Source: Alcanivorax sp.
GTDB taxonomy: Bacteria; Pseudomonadota; Gammaproteobacteria; Pseudomonadales; Alcanivoracaceae
Length of the DNA: 64,000 nucleotides
NCBI GenBank assembly: GCA_022565695.1
Contig: JAIUME010000001.1
Span: 806,001-870,000 of the forward strand
Direction: 5' to 3'
Under the pieces are notes generated by a model. It was not told where the DNA came from and did not search any database. It saw only the letters and a list, made by a program, of their open reading frames with translations. The position numbers were made by a program, and so were the translations under genes. Of this stretch, positions 1-11,516 are shown in pieces (positions within the stretch are counted from its first letter, which is position 1; the number at the start of each line of letters is the position of its first letter).

Positions 1-1730
1 TGCTGGGTGTGAAAGAAGCGGACCTGCGCAGCAAGCGGCACGAGTGGAATATCCGCCCGGTGTACAAGCGCGTGGATACCTGCGCGGCGGAATTCTCCAC
101 CAGCACCGCGTACATGTACTCCTCCTACGATGAGGAATGCGAAGCCGAGCCGACCGGCCGTGACAAGATCATGGTCATCGGCGGCGGCCCGAACCGTATC
201 GGGCAGGGCATCGAGTTTGATTACTGCTGCGTGCACGCAGCACTGGCGATGCGTGAAGACGGTTACGAGACCATCATGGTCAACTGTAATCCGGAAACCG
301 TCTCCACCGATTACGACACGTCCGACCGTCTCTACTTCGAGCCGGTGACACTGGAAGACGTGCTGGAAATCGTTGCCAAGGAACAACCCAAGGGTGTGAT
401 CGTTCAGTACGGCGGCCAGACGCCGCTGAAACTGGCCCGTGCCCTGCAGGCCGCCGGCGTGCCGATTATCGGCACCAGCCCGGATGCCATCGACGAAGCA
501 GAGGACCGCGAGCGGTTCCAGCAGATGGTGAACAAGCTCGCCCTCAAGCAGCCGCCCAACCGCACCGCGCGCAGCATCGAAGATGGTGTGCGCCTGGCGG
601 CAGAGATCGGCTACCCGCTGGTTGTGCGTCCGTCCTATGTCCTGGGCGGCCGTGCCATGGAAATCGTCTTCAACGAAGACGAACTGCGCAGCTACATGAA
701 GAACGCAGTGTCCGTGTCCAATGAATCACCGGTACTGCTGGATCGCTTCCTGGACGACGCCATCGAGGTGGACGTGGATGCCATCTGCGACGGCAAGCAG
801 GTCGTGATTGGCGGCATCATGCAGCATATCGAGCAGGCGGGCGTGCACTCCGGTGACTCCGCCTGCTCCTTGCCGCCTTACTCCCTCGACGACGACGTGC
901 TCAATGTGATGCGCGAGCAGACCGCCGCCATGGCGCTGGAGCTGGGCGTGGTCGGCCTGATGAACGTGCAGTTCGCGGTCAAGGGCACCGAGGTGTATGT
1001 GCTGGAAGTGAATCCGCGCGCCTCACGGACCGTGCCTTACGTGTCCAAGTGCATCGGCGTATCGCTGGCCAAGGTCGCCGCGCGTTGCATGGCCGGCACA
1101 TCGCTGGCGGATCAGGGCTTTACCAAAGAAATCGTGCCGTTGTTCTTCAACGTCAAGGAAGCCGTGTTCCCCTTCGCCAAGTTCCCGAAGGTGGACCCGA
1201 TTCTTGGCCCGGAAATGAAATCCACCGGCGAAGTCATGGGCGTGGGCGAAACCTTCGCCGAGGCGTATGGCAAGGCATCCCTGGCGGCCGGCGAGCGTTT
1301 GCCGCGCAGTGGCACCGCCTTTATTTCCGTGCGGGAAGCCGACAAGGAAGCCTCGCTGAACGTGGCCCGCGAACTCCACTCGCTGGGTTTCCGGCTGGTG
1401 GCGACGCGCGGTACAGCGGCCTGCATCACAGAAGCAGGTATTCCCGTGACAGCGGTGAATAAAGTGCTTGAGGGTCGCCCCCATGTCGTGGATATGATCA
1501 AGAATGATGAAATCAGCATGATCATCAACACCACAGAGGGCAAGCAGGCGGTACGGGATTCCTTCACCATCCGTCGCTCGGCACTGCAGCACAAGGTGTA
1601 CTACACCACCACGATTTCAGCGGCCTGGGCGGTGTGCCAGGCGCTGAAGATAGATGACGATCTGCAGGTAAGACGTCTGCAGGACATGCATGCGGCCATA
1701 CTGGCGGCCGCCGGCAACGGAGACAAGTAA
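1..1730 (+). CDS. carB: Carbamoyl-phosphate synthase large subunit, C-terminal part (partial)
   Basis: The gene runs in from before the window; about 575 C-terminal codons of a subunit that is normally about 1070 residues are present. CarB makes carbamoyl phosphate from bicarbonate, ammonia (from CarA) and two ATP, for pyrimidine and arginine synthesis in the cytoplasm. The visible part holds the second ATP-grasp (carbamate-phosphorylating) domain, with [14 protein letters not shown] and [13 protein letters not shown] as landmarks, followed by the MGS-like allosteric domain from about the [15 protein letters not shown] segment to the end. The stop codon overlaps the greA start (TAATG), so the two are probably co-transcribed and translationally coupled. 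The identification is firm; only the 5' part is missing. Confidence 0.97.
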   Translation, partial: LGVKEADLRSKRHEWNIRPVYKRVDTCAAEFSTSTAYMYSSYDEECEAEPTGRDKIMVIGGGPNRIGQGIEFDYCCVHAALAMREDGYETIMVNCNPETVSTDYDTSDRLYFEPVTLEDVLEIVAKEQPKGVIVQYGGQTPLKLARALQAAGVPIIGTSPDAIDEAEDRERFQQMVNKLALKQPPNRTARSIEDGVRLAAEIGYPLVVRPSYVLGGRAMEIVFNEDELRSYMKNAVSVSNESPVLLDRFLDDAIEVDVDAICDGKQVVIGGIMQHIEQAGVHSGDSACSLPPYSLDDDVLNVMREQTAAMALELGVVGLMNVQFAVKGTEVYVLEVNPRASRTVPYVSKCIGVSLAKVAARCMAGTSLADQGFTKEIVPLFFNVKEAVFPFAKFPKVDPILGPEMKSTGEVMGVGETFAEAYGKASLAAGERLPRSGTAFISVREADKEASLNVARELHSLGFRLVATRGTAACITEAGIPVTAVNKVLEGRPHVVDMIKNDEISMIINTTEGKQAVRDSFTIRRSALQHKVYYTTTISAAWAVCQALKIDDDLQVRRLQDMHAAILAAAGNGDK

Positions 1731-2206
1731 TGCAACGAGTGCCCATGACGATTGAAGGTGCGGAAGCGCTTCGCGACGAGCTGCAGCACCTGAAGATGGT
1801 CGTTCGGCCACGTATCGTGCAATCCATCGCCGAAGCCCGTGAGCATGGCGACCTGAAGGAAAACGCCGAATACCATGCTGCCCGTGAGGAGCAGGGATTC
1901 TGCGAGGGGCGTATCAACGAAATAGAAAGCAAGCTGGGTGCGGCGCAGATCATTGATGTGCGCGATATCCAGCACACTGGCAAGGTGCTGTTCGGCACCA
2001 CCGTGACGATCATCAATGTGGATACCGACGAACAGAAGGTCTACAAGATCGTGGGCGACGACGAAGCCAGCATCAAGAAGGGCAAGATTTCGGTGAACTC
2101 ACCGATTGCCCGGGGCCTGATTGGCAAGATGGAAGGCGATTCGGTGCAGATCGAAACGCCGGGCGGCGTCGTGGAATACGAGATCGACAAGGTCGAGCAT
2201 CTTTGA
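1730..2206 (+). CDS. greA: Transcription elongation factor GreA
   Basis: GreA (158 residues, the usual length) rescues backtracked RNA polymerase by stimulating cleavage of the nascent RNA 3' end. The N-terminal coiled coil (about 1-75) inserts into the secondary channel. Its acidic tip is present as D41 and E44 within [16 protein letters not shown]. The C-terminal FKBP-like domain includes [13 protein letters not shown] and ends [16 protein letters not shown]. The ATG shares its A with the carB stop, which fixes the start and suggests coupling to carB, an arrangement common in Pseudomonas relatives. Confidence 0.97.
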   Translation: MQRVPMTIEGAEALRDELQHLKMVVRPRIVQSIAEAREHGDLKENAEYHAAREEQGFCEGRINEIESKLGAAQIIDVRDIQHTGKVLFGTTVTIINVDTDEQKVYKIVGDDEASIKKGKISVNSPIARGLIGKMEGDSVQIETPGGVVEYEIDKVEHL

Positions 2207-2221
2207 TCAGGTGCTGCGCGC

Positions 2222-2536
2222 TCAGCCTTGCTGGGCGCGCAGTATATTGGACAGCTTCGGGTTAGGTTTTTTCGCCCCCCGGTAAAGCAGTGCGATGTTG
2301 CCGATGCGCTGCACCAGTTCAGCCTTCCCGGCCTCGCACAGCGCGTCCACAATGGCGGCCCGGTCATCCCGGTTTTCGGCATTGACGCGCACTTTGATCA
2401 GCTCGTGATCTTCGAGGCGGCCGTTCAGCTCCTCGATAAAGGTCTCGGTCAGGCCGTTGCCACCAAAGATCAGCACCGGCTTGAGGTGATGGCCGATGGT
2501 CTTGTAACGTCGTTTGTCTTGCTGATTCAGGGGCAT
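2222..2536 (-). CDS. yhbY: YhbY-family RNA-binding protein
   Basis: This 104-residue protein has the single CRS1-YhbY (CRM) fold, which binds RNA and is associated with pre-50S ribosomes. The family pattern is clear: an N-terminal KTIGHHLKPVLIFGGNGLT segment with the conserved glycine-rich loop, then ELIKVRVNAENRDDR and a C-terminal IGNIALLYRGAKKPN strand. It is transcribed divergently from rlmE and convergently with greA, an arrangement shared with many gammaproteobacteria. Confidence 0.92.
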   Translation of the reverse strand: MPLNQQDKRRYKTIGHHLKPVLIFGGNGLTETFIEELNGRLEDHELIKVRVNAENRDDRAAIVDALCEAGKAELVQRIGNIALLYRGAKKPNPKLSNILRAQQG

Positions 2537-2689
2537 TGCCGGTCTCCTTCGCGGGCGGCCATTCTACACGCGCTGCAGCGCGAGTACATCAGGCCCTGAC
2601 CGGGGGCAGGGTGCCGCGACATACAGGTGCCGCGGCATATTTGGCGCGACACATCATGTACGGACAGACAAGTACGGGCAGATTCGGGC

Positions 2690-3313
2690 ATGGGCAGGTC
2701 CAAGAGTAGCAGCCGCTGGCTGCACGAACACTTCAATGACCACTGGGTCGCCAAGGCCCAGGCCGAGGGCTATCGCTCCCGCGCCAGCTTCAAGTTGCTG
2801 GAAATCCACGAAAAAGACAAACTCTTCCGCCCCGGCCTGCGGGTGCTTGATCTGGGCGCGGCGCCCGGTGGCTGGTCCCAGGTAGCGGCCCGGCTCATGG
2901 GCAGCAATGGCCAGATACTGGCCAGCGACATTTTACCTATGGAGGCGATTGCCGATGTCACCTTCATTCAGGGCGACTTTCGTGAAGAATCGGTGTTTCA
3001 GGAACTGCTGAACGCACTGGATGGTCGTCAGGTGGACCTTGTAATGTCCGACATGGCCCCCAATATGAGTGGTAACAGAGCGGTAGATCAGCCGCGGGTC
3101 ATGTATCTGGCCGAACTGGCCCTGGATATGGCCAATCGAGTTCTGGCACCAGACGGCCGTTTTCTGGTCAAGGTATTCCAGGGCGAAGGGCTTGAAGCGT
3201 ACCGCCGCGATCTTCACGCCAGCTTTGACAAGCTGGTGACGCGCAAGCCTGCCGCCAGTCGGCCGCGTTCCCCGGAGGTGTATCTGCTGGGGTCGGGTCG
3301 CAAAATGGTGTAA
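2690..3313 (+). CDS. rlmE: 23S rRNA (uridine-2'-O)-methyltransferase RlmE (FtsJ/RrmJ)
   Basis: RlmE methylates the 2'-O of U2552 in the A loop of 23S rRNA using S-adenosylmethionine. The start chosen is the ATG at 2690 ([10 protein letters not shown]). The reading frame is open 21 codons further upstream, but that part has no family similarity. The 207-residue product carries the SAM motif [13 protein letters not shown] and the K-D-K-E catalytic tetrad at K35, D121, K161 and E196. It stands just upstream of ftsH, as in E. coli and Pseudomonas. The ribosome-binding site before 2690 is weak. Confidence 0.95.
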   Translation: MGRSKSSSRWLHEHFNDHWVAKAQAEGYRSRASFKLLEIHEKDKLFRPGLRVLDLGAAPGGWSQVAARLMGSNGQILASDILPMEAIADVTFIQGDFREESVFQELLNALDGRQVDLVMSDMAPNMSGNRAVDQPRVMYLAELALDMANRVLAPDGRFLVKVFQGEGLEAYRRDLHASFDKLVTRKPAASRPRSPEVYLLGSGRKMV

Positions 3314-3326
3314 CGTATATCATATC

Positions 3327-3351
3327 AATTCAGGCAATAACCGCCTGAATT
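3327..3351. terminator. Hairpin between rlmE and ftsH
   Basis: A 9-bp inverted repeat (AATTCAGGC at 3327-3335 and GCCTGAATT at 3343-3351) with a 7-base loop lies 75 bp upstream of ftsH. There is no proper T run after it. It could be a weak terminator, an attenuator or an mRNA processing hairpin. Confidence 0.45.
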
Positions 3352-3387
3352 TCCGCAGATTTCTGCGTCAGTAGGGAGAGGTGTCCC

Positions 3388-5331
<1,944 letters not shown>

Positions 5332-5351
5332 TACGATCAAGCACTAACGCA

Positions 5352-6200
5352 ATGAAAACACTGCAATGCGGGGCGCGGACACTGACACTGTCCGCGCCTG
5401 TCGTTATGGGGGTATTAAATGTGACCCCCGATTCCTTTTCTGACGGTGGCCGCTTCATCGGCCGTGATGCCGCCCTGCATCAGGCGCGGCAAATGCACGC
5501 CGACGGCGCGGCCATCATCGATGTGGGCGGCGAATCCACCCGTCCCGGCGCGCTGCCCGTCAGTGAGCAGGAAGAGCTGGACCGCGTGATTCCTGTCGTG
5601 GAAGCCATCGCCGCCGAGCTCGACACCATCATTTCCCTGGATACCAGCACCCCTGCCGTGATCCGTGCTGGCGCCGCCGCTGGCGCCGGGCTGATCAACG
5701 ATGTGCGTGCCTTGCAGCGCCCCGGCGCGCTGGAAGCCGTCGCGCTGACCGGCTTGCCGGTTTGCCTGATGCATATGCAGGGCGAGCCGGACACCATGCA
5801 GCAGGCGCCCCGCTATGATGATGTGGTGGCGGATGTGCTGGCGTTTCTGCGCCAGCGCATCCAGGCGTGTGAGGCGGCAGGCATCGGGCGCGAGCGCCTG
5901 CTGCTGGATCCGGGCTTCGGTTTTGGCAAGACTCTGGCGCATAATCTGCGCTTGCTGCGCGAACTGGACCGGCTGGCGGCAGAAGGGCTGCCACTGCTGG
6001 TGGGTATGTCGCGCAAGTCCATGATTGCAAAGCTGCTGGGCCGGGGCGTGGATGAGCGCCTGCCCGCCAGTCTCGCGCTGGCGGTGATGGCTGCAGAGCG
6101 CGGCGCGGCGATCCTGCGCGTGCATGATGTCAGAGAGACCAGCGATGCGCTGCGTATGACCCAAGCGGTACTACATGGGGCGGTCCTGCACGGCGCTTAA
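5352..6200 (+). CDS. folP: Dihydropteroate synthase
   Basis: FolP joins p-aminobenzoate to 6-hydroxymethyl-dihydropterin pyrophosphate to give dihydropteroate in folate synthesis; it is the sulfonamide target. The 282-residue TIM-barrel has the pyrophosphate-binding [14 protein letters not shown] (from residue 20), [27 protein letters not shown] and the C-terminal RVHDVRET signature. It sits between ftsH and glmM in the common ftsH-folP-glmM order and is probably in one operon with them. The folK gene for the preceding step is elsewhere in this window, at 43832-44350. Confidence 0.97.
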   Translation: MKTLQCGARTLTLSAPVVMGVLNVTPDSFSDGGRFIGRDAALHQARQMHADGAAIIDVGGESTRPGALPVSEQEELDRVIPVVEAIAAELDTIISLDTSTPAVIRAGAAAGAGLINDVRALQRPGALEAVALTGLPVCLMHMQGEPDTMQQAPRYDDVVADVLAFLRQRIQACEAAGIGRERLLLDPGFGFGKTLAHNLRLLRELDRLAAEGLPLLVGMSRKSMIAKLLGRGVDERLPASLALAVMAAERGAAILRVHDVRETSDALRMTQAVLHGAVLHGA

Positions 6201-6259
6201 CGACTCAAGCCTTTACTTCAGGGCAAACCCAGGGCAAAGAATGGCGACGGAGGCCAGGG

Positions 6260-7597
6260 ATGACGCGACAGTATTTTGGTACCGATGGGGTACGCGGCAC
6301 AGTGGGAGAATTCCCGATTACGCCGGACTTCGTGCTCAAGCTCGGCTGGGCCGTGGGCTCGGTACTGGCGGAGCAGGGCCAGAGCAAGGTGCTGATCGGC
6401 AAGGACACACGGATTTCCGGGTACATGTTCGAATCGGCCCTGGAGGCCGGGATTTCCGCCGCCGGGGTGGACGTGCTGCTGCTGGGCCCCATGCCGACCC
6501 CGGCCATCGCCTACCTGACCACCACCTTTCAGGCCCAGGCGGGTATCGTCATCTCTGCGTCCCACAACCCCTATACCGACAACGGTATCAAGTTCTTCGG
6601 CGCCAACGGCCGCAAGTTGCCGGATGCCATGGAAGAAGCCATCGAGCGGCGTCTCGGGGAAGAGATGAAGATGGTGGATACCGATGCCCTCGGCAAGGTA
6701 CGCCGTATCGGCGATGCCCGCGGGCGCTATATTGAATTCTGCAAAAGCACGGTGCTCGGCCGCCTGGCGCTCAAGGGCAAGAAGATCGTGGTGGACTGCG
6801 CCAATGGCGCCGCCTACCACATTGCCCCGGACGTGCTTGAGGAGCTTGGCGCGGATGTGATTACCCTGTTCGCCGAGCCCGATGGCGTCAACATCAATCG
6901 TGATTGTGGCAGCACCCACCCGGAAGCGCTGGTTGCGCGAGTGCGTGCCGAGAACGCCGACCTGGGCATTGCCTTCGATGGTGATGCCGACCGCGTGCTA
7001 ATGGTGGATGATCAGGGCGAGTTGGTGGATGGTGACCAGCTGTTGTACGTGCTGGCCACCGACCGCAAGCGTCGCGGCGGCGCATTTGGCGGTGCTGTTG
7101 GCACGCTGATGTCCAACTTCGGTCTGGAGCTGGCGCTGCAGCGCGAGGGCATTCCCTTCGTGCGCGCCAAGGTCGGCGACCGTTATGTCATCGAGGCCAT
7201 GGACCAGAAGGGCTGGTTGCTGGGCGGCGAGTCCTCCGGGCACATTATCTGTCTGGACCGTGCCTCCACCGGTGACGGTGTGGTGTCGGCCCTGCAGGTG
7301 CTGGCGGCGTTGCAGCATCAGGGCTGCTCCCTGCGAGAAGCCTGTGCCGGCATGGAGAAGCTGCCGCAAGTCATGATCAATGTGCGTGGCGCGCGCCGCG
7401 ATGGCATGGACGGCAATGCCGCCGTGCAGGCCGCCGTGGCCGCCGCCGAGCAGCGACTGGCGGGCACCGGGCGCGTCCTGCTGCGGCCGTCCGGCACCGA
7501 GCCACTGGTGCGGGTCATGGTCGAGGGCGAGGCGCCGGCGCTGGTGCAGAGCGTTTGCGAAGAACTGGCGGCGGTGGTGGAGCGGGAAATCGCCTGA
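6260..7597 (+). CDS. glmM: Phosphoglucosamine mutase
   Basis: GlmM converts glucosamine-6-phosphate to glucosamine-1-phosphate for UDP-GlcNAc, feeding peptidoglycan and lipopolysaccharide synthesis. The 445-residue protein starts [13 protein letters not shown]. It has the phosphoserine loop [11 protein letters not shown] with the catalytic serine at residue 101, the metal-binding DGDADR, the sugar-binding GGESSGH, and the C-terminal phosphate-binding [12 protein letters not shown]. The length is normal. Spacing to folP (59 bases) and tpiA (46 bases) fits one transcript. Confidence 0.97.
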   Translation: MTRQYFGTDGVRGTVGEFPITPDFVLKLGWAVGSVLAEQGQSKVLIGKDTRISGYMFESALEAGISAAGVDVLLLGPMPTPAIAYLTTTFQAQAGIVISASHNPYTDNGIKFFGANGRKLPDAMEEAIERRLGEEMKMVDTDALGKVRRIGDARGRYIEFCKSTVLGRLALKGKKIVVDCANGAAYHIAPDVLEELGADVITLFAEPDGVNINRDCGSTHPEALVARVRAENADLGIAFDGDADRVLMVDDQGELVDGDQLLYVLATDRKRRGGAFGGAVGTLMSNFGLELALQREGIPFVRAKVGDRYVIEAMDQKGWLLGGESSGHIICLDRASTGDGVVSALQVLAALQHQGCSLREACAGMEKLPQVMINVRGARRDGMDGNAAVQAAVAAAEQRLAGTGRVLLRPSGTEPLVRVMVEGEAPALVQSVCEELAAVVEREIA

Positions 7598-7643
7598 CCT
7601 GAACCGTTATCATGATGACCAATAAGGAAAAAGGGGAGCAGGT

Positions 7644-8399
7644 TTGCGCACACCAATAGTCGCCGGAAACTGGAAAATGCATGGTCGCCTGGAGATGGCG
7701 CGCACCCTGGCAGCGGATATCGCAGTGGGCGCCCCGGCGGATGTCGAGGTGGTTTTGTGCCCGCCATATCCCTATCTGGGGGTGCTGGCTGAGGTCCTGA
7801 AAAACAGATCTGTGGCCCTGGGTGCCCAGAATCTGGCCCGCGAGGCCGAGGGCGCCTACACCGGCGAAGTCGCCGGCGAGATGCTCGCCGAGTTCGGCTG
7901 CCGCTACGTGCTGGTGGGCCATTCCGAGCGTCGCAGCCTGTTCGGCGACACCGATGACGAGGTGGCGGCGAAGTTCTGTCGGGCCCAGGCCGCCGGCCTG
8001 CAGCCGGTGCTGTGCCTGGGCGAAAGCCAGTCAGAGCGCGAGGCTGGCGATACCGAAGCAGTGATTGCCCGGCAGCTGGATGCCGTGCTGTCACAGGCTG
8101 GCGTCGCGGCGCTGGCCACCGCCGTGATCGCCTATGAGCCGGTCTGGGCCATCGGTACAGGGCTGACCGCCAGCCCCGCACAGGCCCAGGCAGTGCATGC
8201 TTTCATCCGCGCGCGGGTGGCTCAGCAGAGCCCGGAAGTGGCTGCTGGTGTCCGTATCCTTTACGGCGGCAGTGTAAAGGCGGATAATGCCGCCTCTTTG
8301 CTGGCCGAGCCCGATATCGATGGGGGCTTGATCGGTGGGGCGTCACTTGACGCGGACAGTTTTCTCGCCATTTGTCAGGCGGCAACTACATCCCAGTAA
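7644..8399 (+). CDS. tpiA: Triosephosphate isomerase
   Basis: TpiA interconverts dihydroxyacetone phosphate and glyceraldehyde-3-phosphate. The 251-residue barrel has K11 in GNWKMHG, the catalytic H93 in VGHSERR and the catalytic base E165 in AYEPVWAIGTG, followed by LYGGSVK near the C-terminus. A TTG start at 7644 is supported by the Shine-Dalgarno AAGGGGAG at 7631-7638 and by the family's usual N-terminus. The stop codon lies inside a short tandem repeat. The glmM-tpiA-secG order is conserved in Pseudomonas and relatives. Confidence 0.97.
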   Translation: MRTPIVAGNWKMHGRLEMARTLAADIAVGAPADVEVVLCPPYPYLGVLAEVLKNRSVALGAQNLAREAEGAYTGEVAGEMLAEFGCRYVLVGHSERRSLFGDTDDEVAAKFCRAQAAGLQPVLCLGESQSEREAGDTEAVIARQLDAVLSQAGVAALATAVIAYEPVWAIGTGLTASPAQAQAVHAFIRARVAQQSPEVAAGVRILYGGSVKADNAASLLAEPDIDGGLIGGASLDADSFLAICQAATTSQ

Positions 8400-8421
8400 C
8401 AGCCCAGTAACAGCCCAGTAA
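8392..8421. repeat. 11-bp tandem repeat over the tpiA stop codon
   Basis: The unit CCCAGTAACAG occurs at 8392-8402 and 8403-8413, with a third, slightly altered copy from 8414. The first copy contains the tpiA TAA stop, so each extra copy adds only untranslated spacer before secG. Confidence 0.8.
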
Positions 8422-8432
8422 GCAGACTTTTT

Positions 8433-8840
8433 ATGGATATTGTTCTTCATATCGTGCACGTGTTGACAGCTCTGGCCCTGATCGGCCTCGTCCTGATTCA
8501 GCACGGCAAGGGCGCCGATGCCGGCGCTTCATTTGGTGGTGGCGCTTCGTCATCCACCGTATTCGGCGGCAGCGGTGCCAGCAGTTTCCTGACCCGGACA
8601 ACCGCTATCCTGGCCACCGTGTTCATGCTCACCAGCCTGGCGCTGGCCTGGCATGCGCGCCAGATGTCCTCGGACGACGGCTCGGCCCTGCCTGTTCTGG
8701 AGCGTATCCAGCAGGAGCAGGACTCCGAAGTGCCTGACTGGACGCAGGATATGGACGGCATGATTCCACAAGTGGAAGAAAGTGCTGCAGAAGTGCCGCA
8801 GCCTGAGGTAGAATCTCCCGCCCCGACGGACGACCAGTAA
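8433..8840 (+). CDS. secG: Protein translocase subunit SecG
   Basis: SecG is the small, non-essential subunit of the SecYEG channel and helps the SecA-driven translocation cycle. The 135-residue protein has TM1 at about 3-23 (IVLHIVHVLTALALIGLVLIQ), the conserved HGKGADAGASFGGG cytoplasmic loop and FGGSGASSFLTR segment, and TM2 at about 53-72. A hydrophilic Glu/Pro-rich tail of about 60 residues follows; this part is poorly conserved and longer than in E. coli. Two tRNA genes follow directly. Confidence 0.94.
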   Translation: MDIVLHIVHVLTALALIGLVLIQHGKGADAGASFGGGASSSTVFGGSGASSFLTRTTAILATVFMLTSLALAWHARQMSSDDGSALPVLERIQQEQDSEVPDWTQDMDGMIPQVEESAAEVPQPEVESPAPTDDQ

Positions 8841-8865
8841 AACCGGTCGTCCCGGTCGAGAATTT

Positions 8866-8951
8866 GCCGAAGTGGTGGAATTGGTAGACACGCTATCTTG
8901 AGGGGGTAGTGAGCCTAGCTCGTGCGGGTTCAAGTCCCGCCTTCGGCACCA
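8866..8951 (+). tRNA. tRNA-Leu (GAG anticodon)
   Basis: An 86-base tRNA with an encoded CCA end. The acceptor stem GCCGAAG (8866-8872) pairs with CTTCGGC (8941-8947), followed by discriminator A and CCA. The anticodon arm is CTATC-TTGAGGG-GGTAG, giving anticodon GAG. The long variable arm and the GGTTCAAGTCC T-arm are as expected for leucine. It lies in the secG-rimP gap with tRNA-fMet, as in Pseudomonas and E. coli. Confidence 0.96.
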
Positions 8952-8963
8952 TTAATTGTTTGC

Positions 8964-8979
8964 GGCGCGCATGCGCGCC
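8964..8979. other. Perfect 16-bp palindrome between the two tRNAs
   Basis: GGCGCGCATGCGCGCC is fully self-complementary and starts 13 bases after the tRNA-Leu CCA end. No T run follows. It may form the hairpin that bounds the tRNA-Leu transcript or mark a processing site. Confidence 0.5.
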
Positions 8980-9038
8980 GGCCCGGTTCGGGTGGCAGTA
9001 AGCGGAAAGTTTTTTATGTCGGAGATTCACGGAATCGT

Positions 9039-9067
9039 TTGACATAAGTGCCGTAAATCATTAAGGT
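9039..9067 (+). promoter_or_regulatory. Probable sigma-70 promoter for tRNA-fMet
   Basis: A perfect -35 box TTGACA (9039-9044) is followed after 17 bases by TAAGGT (9062-9067), a poor -10 match. A GC-rich stretch lies between it and the tRNA start at 9083. A GC-rich discriminator would fit stringent control of stable RNA genes. Confidence 0.5.
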
Positions 9068-9082
9068 TTGCGGCCAGTTTAG

Positions 9083-9159
<77 letters not shown>

Positions 9160-9201
9160 CTTAACGAACAAGGCTGTGACTGCTCGCAGGCCTTGTAACA
9201 G

Positions 9202-9226
9202 AAAGCCCCTCTAGCAGGGGCTTTTT
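9202..9226 (+). terminator. Rho-independent terminator or attenuator before rimP
   Basis: AAGCCCC (9203-9209) pairs with GGGGCTT (9217-9223) across a 7-base loop and is followed by a T run. It lies between tRNA-fMet and rimP, where E. coli also has terminators that are partly read through into the nusA operon. Confidence 0.85.
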
Positions 9227-9282
9227 GTTTGGTGCAGATTGCCGCCGCTGGCGGCTGTCTGGTACACGATTCGAGGACATGA

Positions 9283-9738
9283 ATGTCACGTAAGGTCGAA
9301 CAGCTGCATGCTCTGCTGGCCCCGGCGGTCGAAAGCCTGGGCTTCACGCTCTGGGGTCTGGAATATATCCAGGGCCGCGGGGCTGTGCTGCGTGTGTATA
9401 TCGACAAGGAAGACGGCATTGATGTGGATGACTGCGCTGCAGTCAGTCACCATGTAAGCGGTGTACTGGACGTCGAAGACCCCATCAGTGGCGAGTACAA
9501 CCTGGAAGTGTCTTCTCCGGGTATGGACCGGCCACTGTTTACACCCGAGCAATGGCAGCTTTATATCGGTGAGCAGGTGCACATGCGTCTGTTGGCGCCG
9601 GTACTCAAGCGCCGCAAGATGACAGCGGAGATTACCGCTGTAAACGGGGACGTCATCAGCCTGACCTTTGAAGGTCAGACTGCCGATGTCCCTTTCGCGC
9701 AGATCGACCGGGCCCATCTGGTGCCCCGCTTCGATTGA
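9283..9738 (+). CDS. rimP: Ribosome maturation factor RimP
   Basis: RimP assists assembly of the 30S subunit. The 151-residue protein has the alpha/beta N-terminal domain (LAPAVESLGFTLWGLEY, VLRVYIDKEDGIDVDDCA, YNLEVSSPGMDRPL) and the SH3-like C-terminal domain from about residue 85, ending VPFAQIDRAHLVPRF. It opens the conserved rimP-nusA-infB-rbfA-truB-rpsO-pnp cluster. Confidence 0.95.
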   Translation: MSRKVEQLHALLAPAVESLGFTLWGLEYIQGRGAVLRVYIDKEDGIDVDDCAAVSHHVSGVLDVEDPISGEYNLEVSSPGMDRPLFTPEQWQLYIGEQVHMRLLAPVLKRRKMTAEITAVNGDVISLTFEGQTADVPFAQIDRAHLVPRFD

Positions 9739-9818
9739 TCCGGCTCTGTCGAGCAGGATAGTCGAGCGTCATGTCGATCTGAAAAGATGACATTTATTGT
9801 CTTTGTAAAGGCCTGGCC

Positions 9819-11324
9819 ATGAACAAAGAGATTTTGCTGGTTGCGGAAACAGTTTCCAACGAGAAGGGCGTCAGCCGTGACGTCATTTTCGAAGCTATTG
9901 AGCTTGCACTGGCCGCAGCAACGAAAAAACGCTTCAAGGAAGAAGACGTGGAAGTGCGTGTGCACATCGACCGGGTTGCCGGCGATTACCGCACCTATCG
10001 CGTCTGGCACGTGGTGGAAGACGAGGACCTGTACGAGTTCGGTCGTCAGCTGACCCTCGACGAAGCCCACGAGCAGGATCCGTCCTTGCAGATCGGCGAC
10101 ACCTGGGCCGAGGAAATCGAGTCTGTGGCGTTTGGCCGCATTGCCGCCCAGACCGCCAAGCAGGTCATCGTGCAGAAAGTGCGCGAAGCCGAGCGCGCCC
10201 AGATTATCGAAGAATACCGTGACCGCATTGGTGAACTGATCAGCGGCACCGTCAAGAAAGCAACACGTGACAGTATTATTCTGGACCTCGGCGGCAACGC
10301 TGAAGCGCTGATTACCCGCGACCAGATGATTCCCCGCGAAGCCGTGCGTCAGAACGACCGCATTCGCGCCTACCTGTCAGGTGTGAACCCGGAAAGCCGC
10401 GGCCCGCAGCTGTTTGTCAGCCGCGCCGCACCGGAAATGCTGATCGAACTGTTCAAGATCGAAGTGCCGGAAATCGGCGAAGAGCTGATCGAGATCAAGG
10501 GCGCTGCCCGTGATCCCGGCTCCCGCGCCAAGATCGCCGTGAAGAGCAACGACCAGCGTATCGACCCGGTGGGTGCGTGCGTGGGTATGCGCGGCGCCCG
10601 GGTACAGGCTGTCTCCAACGAGCTGGGTGGCGAGCGTATCGACATCGTGCTCTGGGATGACAACCCCGCCCAGCTGGTGATCAACGCCATGCAGCCTGCA
10701 GAAGTGGCCTCCATCGTGGTGGACGAAGAACGCCACTCCATGGATGTCGCGGTGGAAGACGAGTCGGCACTGGCCCAGGCCATCGGCCGAGGCGGCCAGA
10801 ACATCCGTCTGGCCTCCGAGCTGACCGGCTGGGAACTGAACGTGATGACCCTGGACGCGGCGCAGGAAAAACTGCAGGCCGAGAGCCAGGAAGCGCTGGA
10901 TCGTTTTGTTAACGATCTGGACGTTGATGAAGACATGGCAGCAGTGCTGGTGGAAGAAGGCTTCAGCACACTGGAAGAAGTCGCCTATGTGCCGATGGAA
11001 GAGATGCTGCAGATCGAAGGTTTCGACGAAGAGATCGTTGAAGCCCTGCGACAGCGCGCCAAGGATGTGCTGTTGACTCGCGCGCTGACCTCCGAAGAGC
11101 AGCTTGAACATTCCGCGCCGGCAGAAGACCTGCTGACGATGGAAGGCATGGATCGCGAGCTGGCAATGAAGCTTGCCGCTCAGGGCATTACGACCATGGA
11201 AGATCTGGCCGAACAGGCAGTGGATGATCTGCTTGAGATTGAAGGCCTGGATGAAGAACGCGCAGCAACACTGATTATGACCGCACGGGCGCCATGGTTC
11301 GCCGAGGAGAATGCCGGCAAATAA
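9819..11324 (+). CDS. nusA: Transcription termination/antitermination factor NusA
   Basis: NusA binds RNA polymerase and RNA and modulates pausing, termination and antitermination. The 501-residue product starts [21 protein letters not shown]. It has the N-terminal polymerase-binding domain (1-125), the S1 domain (about 135-200), two KH domains (about 230-345, with [14 protein letters not shown] and [13 protein letters not shown]), and two C-terminal acidic repeats of about 60 residues (from about 365 and 440). The two acidic repeats are the gammaproteobacterial form. It is 80 bases downstream of rimP. Confidence 0.97.
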   Translation: MNKEILLVAETVSNEKGVSRDVIFEAIELALAAATKKRFKEEDVEVRVHIDRVAGDYRTYRVWHVVEDEDLYEFGRQLTLDEAHEQDPSLQIGDTWAEEIESVAFGRIAAQTAKQVIVQKVREAERAQIIEEYRDRIGELISGTVKKATRDSIILDLGGNAEALITRDQMIPREAVRQNDRIRAYLSGVNPESRGPQLFVSRAAPEMLIELFKIEVPEIGEELIEIKGAARDPGSRAKIAVKSNDQRIDPVGACVGMRGARVQAVSNELGGERIDIVLWDDNPAQLVINAMQPAEVASIVVDEERHSMDVAVEDESALAQAIGRGGQNIRLASELTGWELNVMTLDAAQEKLQAESQEALDRFVNDLDVDEDMAAVLVEEGFSTLEEVAYVPMEEMLQIEGFDEEIVEALRQRAKDVLLTRALTSEEQLEHSAPAEDLLTMEGMDRELAMKLAAQGITTMEDLAEQAVDDLLEIEGLDEERAATLIMTARAPWFAEENAGK

Positions 11325-11331
11325 AGGCTGC

Positions 11332-11369
11332 CCGTGACGTCGCCGGCGCCTTGCGCCTGTCAGTCACGG
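11332..11369. other. Long stem-loop in the nusA-infB gap
   Basis: CCGTGAC (11332-11338) pairs with GTCACGG (11363-11369), with an inner GGCGC-CTT-GCGCC hairpin (11345-11357). No T run follows, so it is more likely an RNA processing or stability element in the 190-base leader of infB than a terminator. Confidence 0.45.
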
Positions 11370-11516
11370 TGCGCACCAGATCAGCGGGCATGGGTCCGTG
11401 ATCTGTAACAGGTTATTGAAAGGGCCCGTGCGCTCTTTCATACCGCGAGGCAGGCAGGTGAGTATCCACGCGATACCCTGCCCACCCCGGCGGGCGGACA
11501 GGAGATGTTGGCTGAC

